Shown piece after piece: positions 16,509 through 25,064 of a stretch of DNA of 64,000 nucleotides. Every line of letters starts with the position of its first letter. Positions within the stretch are counted from its first letter, which is position 1. The position numbers were made by a program, and so were the translations under genes. This stretch comes from DASSJT01 sp963715025. GTDB lineage: Bacteria; Actinomycetota; Actinomycetes; Actinomycetales; Dermatophilaceae. The stretch covers positions 1 to 64,000 of the forward strand of contig CAVQQQ010000004.1 in assembly GCA_963715025.1 (NCBI GenBank), read 5' to 3'. The notes under the pieces were generated by a model. It worked only from the letters and a program-made list of their open reading frames with translations. It was not told the DNA's origin and ran no database searches.

Positions 16509-17489
16509 GTGCGGGTGCTCATCGCCCTGGGCGGTAACGCCATGACCGGCACGGACGGCTCTGCGACGCCCACGGCGCAACGGCACGCCATCGCCCTCGC
16601 CATGCAGCGGGTCGCCGACGTCGTCGCCGCCGGGCACGAGGTCGTGATCACCCACGGCAACGGGCCGCAGGTCGGCAACCTGCTGGTGAAGAACGAGCTC
16701 GCGGCGCAGGTGGTCCCACCGGTTCCGCTGGACTGGTGCGGCGCCCAGACCCAGGCGACGATCGGCTTCACCATCCTCGACACGCTCGAGCCTGCGCTGC
16801 GCGCCCGCGGCCTCGGCCAGCCGGTCGCCGCGCTGGTCACCCGCACGCTGGTCGATGCCGACGACCCGGGATTCCGGCGGCCCACCAAGCCGATCGGCCG
16901 GTTCCTGCCCCACGACCAGGCGGCGGCGCTGATCGAGCACGGGGAGACCTGGGAGGACCGCGGCGAGAAGGGCTGGAGGCGCGTCGTGGCCTCACCGGAG
17001 CCACTCGAGGTCCTCGAGACCCACACCCTGCTCACGCTGCTCGGCGCCGGTTACGTCGTGGTCGCGGCAGGAGGCGGCGGCATCCCCGTGGTCCGGACCT
17101 CCACAGGCGGGGTACACGGCGTCGAGGCGGTGATCGACAAGGACCTCACGGCGGCCGTGCTCGCGCGCGCGATCGATGCCGACGTGCTGGTCATCGCGAC
17201 CGACGTGGATAACGCGGTCGTGGGCTACGGCTCAGACTCCGCTCGCCCGCTCACCCGCGTGACCCTCCAGGAACTCGAGGGGTATGCCGCCCACGGCGAG
17301 TTCGCGTCGGGATCGATGGGTCCCAAGGTGGAGGCCGCGCTTCGCTTCGTGCGCTCCGGTGGGCGCCGCAGCATCATCACCGCCCTCGACCGGATCGCCG
17401 ACGCCGTGGACGGCTCGGTCGGCACGGTCGTCGAGGCCCAGCAAGCCGACCAGAAGGCCATGCCCGTGGCAGTCCCCGAGGAAGGTTGA
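16509..17489 (+). CDS. arcC: Carbamate kinase
   Basis: A 326-residue amino-acid-kinase-fold enzyme that interconverts carbamoyl phosphate + ADP and carbamate + ATP. It shows LIALGGNAM at the start, VITHGNGPQVGNLL, the QTQATIGF segment, VVAAGGGGIPVV, GVEAVIDKDLTAAVLA, VLVIATDVDNAVV and GSMGPKVEAALRFV, all characteristic of ArcC. The GTG start has GGGAGG five bases upstream. No arginine-deiminase genes are nearby. It is followed after three bases by a ring-opening amidohydrolase, so it probably recovers ATP from a carbamoyl-yielding nitrogen-heterocycle pathway. Confidence 0.93.
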   Translation: MRVLIALGGNAMTGTDGSATPTAQRHAIALAMQRVADVVAAGHEVVITHGNGPQVGNLLVKNELAAQVVPPVPLDWCGAQTQATIGFTILDTLEPALRARGLGQPVAALVTRTLVDADDPGFRRPTKPIGRFLPHDQAAALIEHGETWEDRGEKGWRRVVASPEPLEVLETHTLLTLLGAGYVVVAAGGGGIPVVRTSTGGVHGVEAVIDKDLTAAVLARAIDADVLVIATDVDNAVVGYGSDSARPLTRVTLQELEGYAAHGEFASGSMGPKVEAALRFVRSGGRRSIITALDRIADAVDGSVGTVVEAQQADQKAMPVAVPEEG

Positions 17490-17492
17490 GTC

Positions 17493-18629
17493 ATGCCAGA
17501 GCCCATCGAGGTCCGCAAGGTCCCCCTCCACAGCGTGTCCGATGCAACGGAGCTCGCCACGCTCATCGACGACGGCGTGATGGAGGCCGGCCGAGTCGTG
17601 GCGATCATCGGCAAGACCGAGGGCAATGGCGGGGTCAACGACTACACGCGGATCATTGCCGACCGGGCCTTCCGCGAGGTGCTGGTCGCCAAGGGGGCAC
17701 CGGCCGAGCAGGTGCGCCAGATCCCCATCGTGTGGTCCGGCGGCACGGACGGGGTGATCAGCCCGCACGCGACGATCTTCGCGACGCTGCCGGCCGAAAG
17801 GGCCGAGCTCTCCGATGACCCGCGGCTCACCGTCGGGTTCGCCATGAGCGAGCCGATCCTCCCGGAGGAGATCGGCTACGTCGGCATGATCGAGAAGGTC
17901 GCCGCGGGCGTGAAGACAGCCATGGAGCGGGCGGGGATCACCGACCCCGCCGACGTGCACTACGTGCAGACGAAGACGCCCCTGCTCACGATCCACACCA
18001 TCCGCGATGCGAAGTCGCGCGGCATGACGGTGTGGACCGAGCACACCCACGAGTCGATGGACCTCTCCAACGGCACCACCGGCCTAGGCATCGCGCTGGC
18101 CCTCGGCGAGATCGAGATGCCGACGAACCAGGACGTGATGCACAACCGGTCGCTCTACTCCTCGGTCGCCTCATGCTCCTCGGGCGTGGAACTCGACCAG
18201 GCGCAGATCGTCGTGGTCGGCAACACGCGCGGCATCGGCGGCCGCTACCGGATCGGCCACTCGGTGATGAACGACGCGCTCGACCAGGACGGCATCTGGG
18301 CCGCGATCAAGGACGCCGGCCTCGACCTCCCCGAGCGCCCGCACTGGACCGACCTGCAGGGCCGGCTGGTGAACGTGTTTCTCAAGTGCGAGGTGAGCCA
18401 GGACGGCCAGGTGCATGGTCGGCGCAACGCGATGCTCGACGACTCCGACGTGCACTGGCACCGCCAGATCAAGTCCGCCGTCGGCGGCGTTACCGCGGCC
18501 GTGACCGGCGACCCCGCGGTGTTCGTGTCGGTCTCGGCGGCGCACCAGGGCCCCGACGGGGGCGGCCCGGTCGCGGCGATCGTCGACCTCGGCTCGGGCG
18601 AGCCCACCGGCTACCGCTGGACCCCCTGA
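17493..18629 (+). CDS. Ring-opening amidohydrolase (cyanuric acid amidohydrolase/barbiturase family)
   Basis: A 378-residue member of the AtzD/TrzD/barbiturase family, which hydrolyses s-triazine or pyrimidine-trione rings. Three repeats each carry a Lys-Ser pair. The lysines are in IIGKTEGNGG (Lys41), YVQTKTPLL (about 157) and VFLKCEV (about 291). The serines are in VWSGGTDG (about 82), SVASCSSGVELD (about 226) and VSVSAAHQGPDGGG (about 343). These positions agree with the catalytic pairs known in AtzD. Cyanuric acid or barbiturate is likely but cannot be separated by eye. Translation is nearly coupled to the carbamate kinase gene (3-base gap). Confidence 0.9.
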   Translation: MPEPIEVRKVPLHSVSDATELATLIDDGVMEAGRVVAIIGKTEGNGGVNDYTRIIADRAFREVLVAKGAPAEQVRQIPIVWSGGTDGVISPHATIFATLPAERAELSDDPRLTVGFAMSEPILPEEIGYVGMIEKVAAGVKTAMERAGITDPADVHYVQTKTPLLTIHTIRDAKSRGMTVWTEHTHESMDLSNGTTGLGIALALGEIEMPTNQDVMHNRSLYSSVASCSSGVELDQAQIVVVGNTRGIGGRYRIGHSVMNDALDQDGIWAAIKDAGLDLPERPHWTDLQGRLVNVFLKCEVSQDGQVHGRRNAMLDDSDVHWHRQIKSAVGGVTAAVTGDPAVFVSVSAAHQGPDGGGPVAAIVDLGSGEPTGYRWTP

Positions 18630-18638
18630 CCGAACTTC

Positions 18639-18714
18639 TGCTAGCACGAGTTAGGTGCATGCGGACAAGGTGCAACCTGTCCGGAAGCGCCCATCCCGTG
18701 CTAGCAAAGGTTAG
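18639..18714. repeat. Paired TGCTAGCA-n3-GTTAG repeats around a stem-loop
   Basis: A 16-base element TGCTAGCA-n3-GTTAG occurs at 18639-18654 and again at 18699-18714. The same copies give an inverted pair, GCTAGCACG (18640-18648) and CGTGCTAGC (18697-18705). Between them, GGACAAGGTGCAACCTGTCC (18663-18682) is a near-palindrome. It lies between the convergent ring-opening amidohydrolase and purH genes and may be a bidirectional terminator or a pair of operators. Confidence 0.55.
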
Positions 18715-18770
18715 CCGGACGGGCCTCGAGGGCGAATCCGCGCGGTTCGCCAACCCCGGACCGAGGCACC

Positions 18771-20381
18771 TCAGTGGGCGAAGTGGCGCGTCCCGGTGAA
18801 GTACATCGTGACCCCCGCGGCCTGCGCGGCGGCGATGACCTCCTCGTCACGTACCGAGCCGCCCGGCGCGACGACCGCGCGCACGCCGGCGTCGAGCAGC
18901 ACCTGGAGCCCGTCGGCGAACGGGAAGAACGCGTCCGAGGCCGCCACCGCACCCCGGGCCCGCTCCTCGCCGGCCCGTGAGACCGCCAGGTGGCAGGAGT
19001 CGACCCGGTTGACCTGGCCCATGCCGATGCCCACCGACGCGCCTCCGCTCGCCAGCAGGATCGCGTTGGACTTCACCGCCCGGACCGCTCGCCAGGCGAA
19101 CTGCAGGTCCCCAAGGGTCCCACCGTCAGCCGCCTCTCCGGCGACCAGGCGCCAGCGCGAGGGGTCGTCACCGCCGGCCTCGACGACGGCGTCGATCCGG
19201 TCAGGTGTCTGGACCAGCAGGCCACCGCTGATCGCACGCGTTTCGATCGGGTCGGCGAACCGCGCCAGCTCTGCGGGCAGCTTCAGCAGGCGCCGGTTCT
19301 TCTTCTCGCGGAGCACCTCCAGCGCCTCGGGCTCGAACTCCGGCGCCACGATGACCTCGCTGAACGTCTCGTTCGCCGCCAGCGCCATGGCCTTCGTCAC
19401 CGGCACGTTGGTCGCGATGATGCCGCCGTACGCTGACACGGGGTCGCACGCTTGCGCCGCCGCGTAGGCCTCCTCGACACTCGCGCCGACGGCGATCCCA
19501 CAGGGGTTGGCGTGCTTGATGATCGCGACCGTCGGCTGGTGGCCGTGGTCGTGGGCGGCCCGCACGGCGGCGTCGGTGTCGATGTAGTTGTTGTAGGACA
19601 TCTCCTTGCCGTGCAGCTGCTCGGCGGAGGCGACCCCGGGCCGCCAGTGCCGGTACAGCGCGGCCTTCTGGTGCGGGTTCTCGCCGTAGCGCAGCGCAGC
19701 GGCCCGGTCGAACGTCGCCCCGGTCCAGGCCGGGAAACCGGTCCCGTCGGTCGTGTCCGCCAACACGGTGCCCATCCAGCTGGCGACCGCGTTGTCATAG
19801 GTCGCCGTGTGGGCGAAAGCCTCCGCGGCGAGCCGCTTGCGCTGCTCCAGCGTGAAGCCGCTGGCCCGGAGGGCCTCGATGACCTGCGGGTATGCCGCGG
19901 GGCTGGTGACGATGGCGACGCTGGCATGGTTCTTGGCCGAGGCCCGCACCATCGAGGGGCCGCCGATGTCGATCTGCTCGATGCACTCCTCGACCGACGC
20001 GCCGCTCATCACGGTCTGGCGGAACGGGTAGAGGTTGGAGACGACGAGGTCGAACGGCTCGACCTCCAGCTCCTCCAGCTGCTGCACGTGGTCGGGCTTC
20101 CGGGTGTCGGCGAGCAAGCCTGCGTGCACCCGCGGGTGCAGCGTCTTGACCCGGCCGTCGAGGGCCTCGGGGAAGCCGGTGAGGTCTTCCACCTTGATCA
20201 CGGGGAGGCCCAGTCCCTCGATCAGGGCCGCCGAGCCGCCGGTCGACACGAGGGCCACGCCGGCCAGGTGCAGTGCCCGGGCCAGGTCAGCCAGCCCGGT
20301 CTTGTCGTAGACCGAGACGAGCGCCCGGCGGATCGGCCGTCGCCCCTCTTCAGCCACGGGGACAGCTGCGGTGTCGCTCAC
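18771..20381 (-). CDS. purH: Bifunctional AICAR formyltransferase / IMP cyclohydrolase
   Basis: A 536-residue enzyme for the last two steps of IMP synthesis. The N-terminal cyclohydrolase domain shows SVYDKTGL, STGG, VKTLHPRVHAGLL and IDIGGPSMVRASAKNH. The C-terminal formyltransferase domain shows RYGENPHQKAA, AIIKHANPCG (catalytic Lys-His) and SDAFFPFADG. Length and motifs are standard. The start is GTG overlapping the purN stop (GTGA), so the two are translationally coupled. Confidence 0.98.
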   Translation of the reverse strand: MSDTAAVPVAEEGRRPIRRALVSVYDKTGLADLARALHLAGVALVSTGGSAALIEGLGLPVIKVEDLTGFPEALDGRVKTLHPRVHAGLLADTRKPDHVQQLEELEVEPFDLVVSNLYPFRQTVMSGASVEECIEQIDIGGPSMVRASAKNHASVAIVTSPAAYPQVIEALRASGFTLEQRKRLAAEAFAHTATYDNAVASWMGTVLADTTDGTGFPAWTGATFDRAAALRYGENPHQKAALYRHWRPGVASAEQLHGKEMSYNNYIDTDAAVRAAHDHGHQPTVAIIKHANPCGIAVGASVEEAYAAAQACDPVSAYGGIIATNVPVTKAMALAANETFSEVIVAPEFEPEALEVLREKKNRRLLKLPAELARFADPIETRAISGGLLVQTPDRIDAVVEAGGDDPSRWRLVAGEAADGGTLGDLQFAWRAVRAVKSNAILLASGGASVGIGMGQVNRVDSCHLAVSRAGEERARGAVAASDAFFPFADGLQVLLDAGVRAVVAPGGSVRDEEVIAAAQAAGVTMYFTGTRHFAH

Positions 20382-21007
20382 GGGATGGTGACCTTCCGGT
20401 TGGTGACGGTGAAGCCCTCGCGAGCCATCCGGCCCACGCAGTCGACGAGCATCGCGTGCTCGGCGGTCTTGATGCGCTCGTGCAGTGACTCGACGGTGTC
20501 GTCGTCACGTACCTCGACCGCCGTCTGGGCGATGATCGGCCCGGTGTCGACGCCGGCGTCGACCAGGTGGCACGTCGCACCGCTGACCTTCGCGCCGTGG
20601 GCGAGTGCGTCGCGAACGGCGTGGGCCCCCGGGAAGGACGGCAGGAGCGCAGGGTGGGTGTTGAGGAACCGCCCGCTGAAGGCCTCGATGAACGCCTCCC
20701 CCACGATCTTCATGAAGCCGGCGGAAACCACCATCCATGGCTCGTACCCGGCCACCTCAGCGGTGAGCACGGTGTCCCACTCCTCCCGGGACGGGTAGTC
20801 CTCGACCCGGCATACAAAGGTGGGTATGCCGGCCCGCTGCGCCCGTGCGATGCCCTCGATCCCGGGCCGGTCGGCTCCGACTGCGACGATGCGCACGCCA
20901 TAGGCCGGGTCGGAGGCTGCGTCGATGAGGGCCTGAAGGTTGGTGCCCGACCCGGAGACCAGGACGACGACATCGCGCGGCTGGCCGGCGGGGGACGCGC
21001 TCGTCAC
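20378..21007 (-). CDS. purN: Phosphoribosylglycinamide formyltransferase (GART)
   Basis: A 209-residue enzyme that transfers a formyl group from 10-formyl-tetrahydrofolate to GAR in purine synthesis. Visible are VLVSGSGTNLQALID (phosphate loop), SAGFMKIVGEAF, the catalytic NTHPALLPSFPGAHAVRDAL (Asn-His) and CHLVDAGVDTGPII (catalytic Asp). The GTG start lies 51 bases after the stop of the DUF6350 gene. It overlaps purH by four bases. The order DUF6350-purN-purH is widespread in actinobacteria. Confidence 0.98.
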   Translation of the reverse strand: MTSASPAGQPRDVVVLVSGSGTNLQALIDAASDPAYGVRIVAVGADRPGIEGIARAQRAGIPTFVCRVEDYPSREEWDTVLTAEVAGYEPWMVVSAGFMKIVGEAFIEAFSGRFLNTHPALLPSFPGAHAVRDALAHGAKVSGATCHLVDAGVDTGPIIAQTAVEVRDDDTVESLHERIKTAEHAMLVDCVGRMAREGFTVTNRKVTIP

Positions 21008-21058
21008 GTGGAGGAACGATATCGGACCGCCGAGGTCTGCCCGGCGGTGGTGCAGGAG

Positions 21059-22309
21059 TCAGCGGCGGACCCGCCAGGCGTCCCAGAGGAGGACAAACGA
21101 GGCACCGAGGGCGAACTCGCCCAGGAGGTACAGCCCCATGAGATGGGCGGGCGCTCCAAGGTTGGCCAGACGGCTCATGCCGAGCGCGCCGCCTCCCAGG
21201 GCATCGAGGCCGGACAGCCCCAGGGCTGCGAGGGTCACGGCGCCAGCGGACACGGCGGCCTTGGAGCGCAGCCTCGACAGGCGAGCGACGCGGCGACGGG
21301 CCCGCCATCCGATCCAGACCCCTACTCCGACGGGCACGGCCGCCCCGGCGGCGACCCAGCCCGGGAAGGCGCCCGGCGGCGGCAGGGCACCGAGCACCGG
21401 GACGAGCGGCATCAGACCCGACTCAGCGCCCGACCAGGTGATCTGGGCCCCCTCGACGACCGAGAAGCCGGCGCCCGACATGAATGACACGGCCCAGAGG
21501 CCGAGATTGGGTAGAGCGGCTGCCTGTCCGGCCACCAAGACGAGGCCGCCGACGACGTCGGGGCGAAGCTCCTCCTGCAAGTGGCTCACCCGGTCGATGT
21601 GCAGGAAGACCAGACCCACGACCACGACGAGGCCCAGGCCCAGCATGGCCCCAACACCCTCCAGGGCCGGCCGCACGGCGCGGGCAAGCCACCGTGGAAG
21701 ACGCTTGGGCGACCACCCCTCCGGGTCGTCGACGTGGGCAGCGCGGCCGTCCCGCTCCAGCCATGCCGCGATGGCGCAGGCGGCCGCGGGCAGAGCGGCG
21801 ACCGGGATCGCGATGGACGGCGCCGTCGGACGAAGCGGCGAGAACAGGGTCAGCAGCGCCCAGCCGGCCGCGCAGCCGGCATACCCCATGGTGAAGAGCC
21901 CCAGGCTGCGCAGCCGACCGCGGGGCACCAAGCCCAGCCAACGCCGACCCGCCGGCTCCATCTCGCGCAGCATGCGGCGCGCGGCGGCGGTCGCCGACCA
22001 GGCGAAGATCGCGGTCAGCGCCAGCGGGACCAGCGAGATCGTTGCGCCGTCGACACGCAGGTGGGCACCGCCCCCGAGGAGCCAGAGGGCGGAGCCGACC
22101 CCGAGGGCCTGTGGCCACGACACGGTGCTCGCGGGGTTGGCGACCCACACGACGAGCGCAGGCAGCACCACCACCAGGCCCGACAGGACGGCAGAGGCCG
22201 CCCCCGCAAGGACCGGTCGGGTCCAGGGCGCCGGTTCGCCCGCGGCGAACCGGGCACGGGAGCCCCCAGCGGACGCGGATCGCCGGCGCAGCAGTTCGGA
22301 GACAGTCAT
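21059..22309 (-). CDS. DUF6350-family polytopic membrane protein
   Basis: A 416-residue integral membrane protein with about ten hydrophobic segments, for example PVLAGAASAVLSGLVVVLPAL near the N-terminus and GVWIGWRARRRV near residue 320. The loop LREMEPAGRRWLGLVPRGRLR is basic and cytoplasmic in character. It matches the family usually found directly upstream of purN in actinobacteria, sometimes labelled cell-division protein PerM; a role there is unproven. The ATG at 22309 follows GGACGAG; a longer start would add 174 implausible residues. Confidence 0.85.
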   Translation of the reverse strand: MTVSELLRRRSASAGGSRARFAAGEPAPWTRPVLAGAASAVLSGLVVVLPALVVWVANPASTVSWPQALGVGSALWLLGGGAHLRVDGATISLVPLALTAIFAWSATAAARRMLREMEPAGRRWLGLVPRGRLRSLGLFTMGYAGCAAGWALLTLFSPLRPTAPSIAIPVAALPAAACAIAAWLERDGRAAHVDDPEGWSPKRLPRWLARAVRPALEGVGAMLGLGLVVVVGLVFLHIDRVSHLQEELRPDVVGGLVLVAGQAAALPNLGLWAVSFMSGAGFSVVEGAQITWSGAESGLMPLVPVLGALPPPGAFPGWVAAGAAVPVGVGVWIGWRARRRVARLSRLRSKAAVSAGAVTLAALGLSGLDALGGGALGMSRLANLGAPAHLMGLYLLGEFALGASFVLLWDAWRVRR

Positions 22310-22607
22310 GGCTCGTCCATCGTCGCCGAACTGGAGCCGACTTCCGGCGAGCAACGCCGACGCCACCGCGAAAGGCCTGACGGGTCCAGGCGACGCCTCC
22401 GCGGTGACGGCTGGCGGCCGGGAGCTCGATCGTGCCCGTTTCCAGGTCGATGCGTCCGCAGCGAGGCGCCGGAAAGGACGTCCCGAGAGCGTCGGCGATG
22501 AGTTTTGGATTTCCGGTACGACGGCTCTATCTTCGGCCTCGCCCCGGTGGTGCCATGGAAGTGCCACGACGCTCGTGGGAGCGTCGGCGAGGAGAAGGAG
22601 GCGAGCC

Positions 22608-23369
22608 ATGAGCGGGATGCTTGCCGGGAAGGTGGTCCTGGTCACCGGTGGTGGATCCGGGATCGGCCGCGCCAGTGCTCTGGCGCTTGCGCGGGAAGGC
22701 GCGGAGGTCGTCGTGACCGACGTGGTCGAGGAGGGCGGAAACGAAACGCTGCGACTGATCGAGGAGGCCGGCGGGAAAGGCCTGTTCATCCGGGGCGACG
22801 TTGCCGACGCGACGGATGTGGAGCGGCTCATTGGAGAGGTCGAGGCGCACTACGGTCGGCTCGACTGTGCCCACAACAACGCCGGCATCGAGGGTATTCA
22901 GGCGCCGACGGCCGAGTGCACCGAGGAGAACTGGGATCGGGTCCTGAGAGTCAACCTCAAGGGCACTTGGCTGTGCATGAAGTATGAGATCCCCCTCATG
23001 CTGAAACAGCACCGGGGATCCATCGTCAACACCGCCTCGGTGGCGGGTCTGGTGGGTTTCCCGAACATCGTCGCCTACAACGCGTCCAAGGGCGGTGTGA
23101 TCCAGCTGACGAAGACGGCAGCGCTCGAGTACGCCATGGAGGGCATCCGAGTGAATGCGGTGTGCCCTGGAGTCATCCGGACCCCGATGGTCGAGCGGTT
23201 CCTCGGCGGATCCGCCGAGGCCGAAAAGGCGTTCGTGGCGATGGAGCCGGTGGGCCGGATGGGCACGCCGGAAGAGATCGCCGAGGCGGTGGTCTGGCTC
23301 TGCTCCGACGCGTCGTCCTTCGTGACCGGCGACGCCTTGCCGGTCGACGGCGGTCTCGTGGCGCAGTAA
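22608..23369 (+). CDS. SDR family oxidoreductase (FabG-like)
   Basis: A 253-residue classical SDR: VTGGGSGIGRASA at residues 11-23, Asp for cofactor choice in VVVTDVVEEGG, NNAG at about 90, the catalytic Ser in IVNTASVAG, and the Tyr-Lys pair in YNASKGG, ending with FVTGDALPVDGG. It probably oxidises or reduces a hydroxyl/keto substrate with NAD(H). GGAGAAGGAGG precedes the ATG. About 300 bases without a gene separate it from the divergent DUF6350 gene. It is followed by a strong stem-loop. It may serve the nearby catabolic operon, but is transcribed towards it, not with it. Confidence 0.93.
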   Translation: MSGMLAGKVVLVTGGGSGIGRASALALAREGAEVVVTDVVEEGGNETLRLIEEAGGKGLFIRGDVADATDVERLIGEVEAHYGRLDCAHNNAGIEGIQAPTAECTEENWDRVLRVNLKGTWLCMKYEIPLMLKQHRGSIVNTASVAGLVGFPNIVAYNASKGGVIQLTKTAALEYAMEGIRVNAVCPGVIRTPMVERFLGGSAEAEKAFVAMEPVGRMGTPEEIAEAVVWLCSDASSFVTGDALPVDGGLVAQ

Positions 23370-23394
23370 CCACCGACGCTTCCGGGCGTTCCCC

Positions 23395-23430
23395 AAACCC
23401 CAGGTCAGCTAGGCGCCTGACCTGGGGTTT
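23395..23430. terminator. Strong stem-loop terminator (14-bp perfect stem)
   Basis: AAACCCCAGGTCAG (23395-23408) pairs perfectly with CTGACCTGGGGTTT (23417-23430) around an 8-base loop, followed by TTCT-like sequence on the plus strand. The A/T tracts at both ends let it work in both directions, for the SDR gene and for the converging operon that ends at 23488. Confidence 0.85.
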
Positions 23431-23487
23431 CTCCGTCGCAGCGCTGAAGCTGCAGCATCTAACGGCACACCGCTGTCGAATCACGGC

Positions 23488-24387
23488 CTAGCCGAGGCCC
23501 TCCCGGTGCAGCGTGGCCAGCGCGCTGAGGTCGGCGGAGCCCAGCCCAGCCTCCACGGCCTTCCGCACCACCTCGCGGTTGGCCGCCAGTTGCGGCATGG
23601 GGGCGCCGAGCCGCCGGGCGAGGGCATCGGCCAGAGCGAGGTCTTTGGCCACCAGGTCGAGGGCGAAGGCGACCGGGGCCTGGTCGGGATGCAGGAAGGA
23701 CTCGCGCTTGTAGGCGACGAACGGCGCCGCCACCGCGCTCGAGGCGATCACGTCGTAGGCCGCATCCCGGTCGATGCCCGCGCGCTCCGCGAGCACCAGC
23801 GCCTCGGACAGCGCCGCGTTGAGGGCATGCACCATCGCGTTGACGACCAGTTTCATCGTCGACCCGGCGCCGAGCGCGCCCAGGTGGACGACGCGGCTCG
23901 CGAAGGCCTCGAGCACCGGACGGGCTCGGTCGAGTGCCTCCGGGTCACCGCCCGCCATCACTAGGAGGCTCCCGGCCTCGACCGACGACACGCTGCCAGA
24001 GACCGGAGTGTCGATCAGGTGCGCGCCCCTCGCGGACACCGCCCCGGCCAGCTCGCGCACCGTTTCGGGGTCGACAGTGCTGGTGTCCGCCACGACCTGC
24101 CCGCTCTCGAGGCCGGCGACCAGGCCGTCGGGTCCGAGGTAGGCAGCGCGCACAGCCGCGTCGTCGGCGAGGGAGACGACCACCACCTCGACGTCCCGGA
24201 CCACCTCGCGGGCCGTCGGCGCCACCGCTGCGTGGTGGCGCGCCGCGACGGCTTCAGCCCTGTCCCTGGTCCGGTTGTACACGCTCACCCGATGGCCCGC
24301 GGCGGCCAGCCGCCCGACCATGGCCGACCCCATCCGCCCCGTTCCGACGACGGCCACCCGCAGCGGCCGCGTCACGTCACCAGCCAC
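23488..24387 (-). CDS. 3-hydroxyisobutyrate-dehydrogenase-like NAD(P)-dependent oxidoreductase
   Basis: A 299-residue beta-hydroxyacid dehydrogenase. It shows VAVVGTGRMGSAMVGRLAAAGH (Rossmann loop), the VVVSLADDAAVRAAYLG segment, DTPVSGSVSSVEAGSLLVMAGG (substrate loop, usually DAPVSGGxxGA), and LGALGAGSTMKLVVNAMV with the catalytic Lys. It oxidises a 3-hydroxy acid to the semialdehyde or reduces a glyoxylate-type substrate; the exact one is unknown. It is the last gene of the seven-gene operon and overlaps the preceding SDR by 16 bases. Confidence 0.9.
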   Translation of the reverse strand: MAGDVTRPLRVAVVGTGRMGSAMVGRLAAAGHRVSVYNRTRDRAEAVAARHHAAVAPTAREVVRDVEVVVVSLADDAAVRAAYLGPDGLVAGLESGQVVADTSTVDPETVRELAGAVSARGAHLIDTPVSGSVSSVEAGSLLVMAGGDPEALDRARPVLEAFASRVVHLGALGAGSTMKLVVNAMVHALNAALSEALVLAERAGIDRDAAYDVIASSAVAAPFVAYKRESFLHPDQAPVAFALDLVAKDLALADALARRLGAPMPQLAANREVVRKAVEAGLGSADLSALATLHREGLG

Positions 24388-25064
24388 CCACCGTCGACGT
24401 ACAACTGGTGGGCGTTGACCGACGAGTTCTCCAGCAGGAAGTCCACCGCTGAGACGATGTCGGCCATCGTGGCGAGGTGCCCCGTCGGCGTCTGGGACCG
24501 GTAGCCCTCCAGCACCGCCTCCGGCTTCTGGGCCCAGAACGGGCTGTCGCCCACGATGCCGGGGTGGATCGCGTTGACCCGGATCGGGGCCAGCTCGCGC
24601 GCGAACGCATTGACCATGCCGATGACCCCGCCGTTCACCGTCGAGACGGTGGTCGAGCCAGGGTAGGGCTTGTCCTTGGCACGGCCTCCGAAGACCACGA
24701 TCGACGAGCCCGGGCCCATCCGCGGTCGCAGCACGTGGACCACCTCGGTGTAGCCCACGAGCTTGATCGTCGCGAGCCGCACTGCGCCGTCGATGTCGTA
24801 GTCGGCGACCGAGTTCTCGTCGCGCTCGATCGCTGCCAGGACCAGCCGGTCCACTTCGCCGACGTCCGCGAGCGCCGCGCCGATCGTGTGTGGCTCGCTC
24901 AGGTCAAGGGGTATGCCGCGTGCTGCAGTCCCGATGGAGGCCGCGGCATCGCGGGCCCGGGCTGCCTCGCGCCCGGTGAGGACGACCTCGTCGCCCCGCC
25001 CGGCCCGGGCGCGGGCCACTTCCAGCCCGAGTCCCACAGTGCCGCCGACAACCAGCGTCCTCAT
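24372..25064 (-). CDS. Atypical SDR-fold protein lacking the catalytic Tyr-Lys
   Basis: A 230-residue Rossmann protein of the SDR superfamily with VVGGTVGLGLEVA at residues 5-17 and a normal C-terminus (NAIHPGIVGDSPF … NAHQLYVDGGW). The active-site stretch reads SSIVVFGGRAKDKPYPGS followed by TTVSTVNGGVIGM, with no YxxxK, so the classical hydride-transfer chemistry looks lost or altered. It may be a binding partner or an isomerase-like derivative. Its ATG overlaps the bicupin stop (ATGA), and its end overlaps the next gene by 16 bases, so it is tightly built into the operon. Confidence 0.85.
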   Translation of the reverse strand: MRTLVVGGTVGLGLEVARARAGRGDEVVLTGREAARARDAAASIGTAARGIPLDLSEPHTIGAALADVGEVDRLVLAAIERDENSVADYDIDGAVRLATIKLVGYTEVVHVLRPRMGPGSSIVVFGGRAKDKPYPGSTTVSTVNGGVIGMVNAFARELAPIRVNAIHPGIVGDSPFWAQKPEAVLEGYRSQTPTGHLATMADIVSAVDFLLENSSVNAHQLYVDGGWLVT

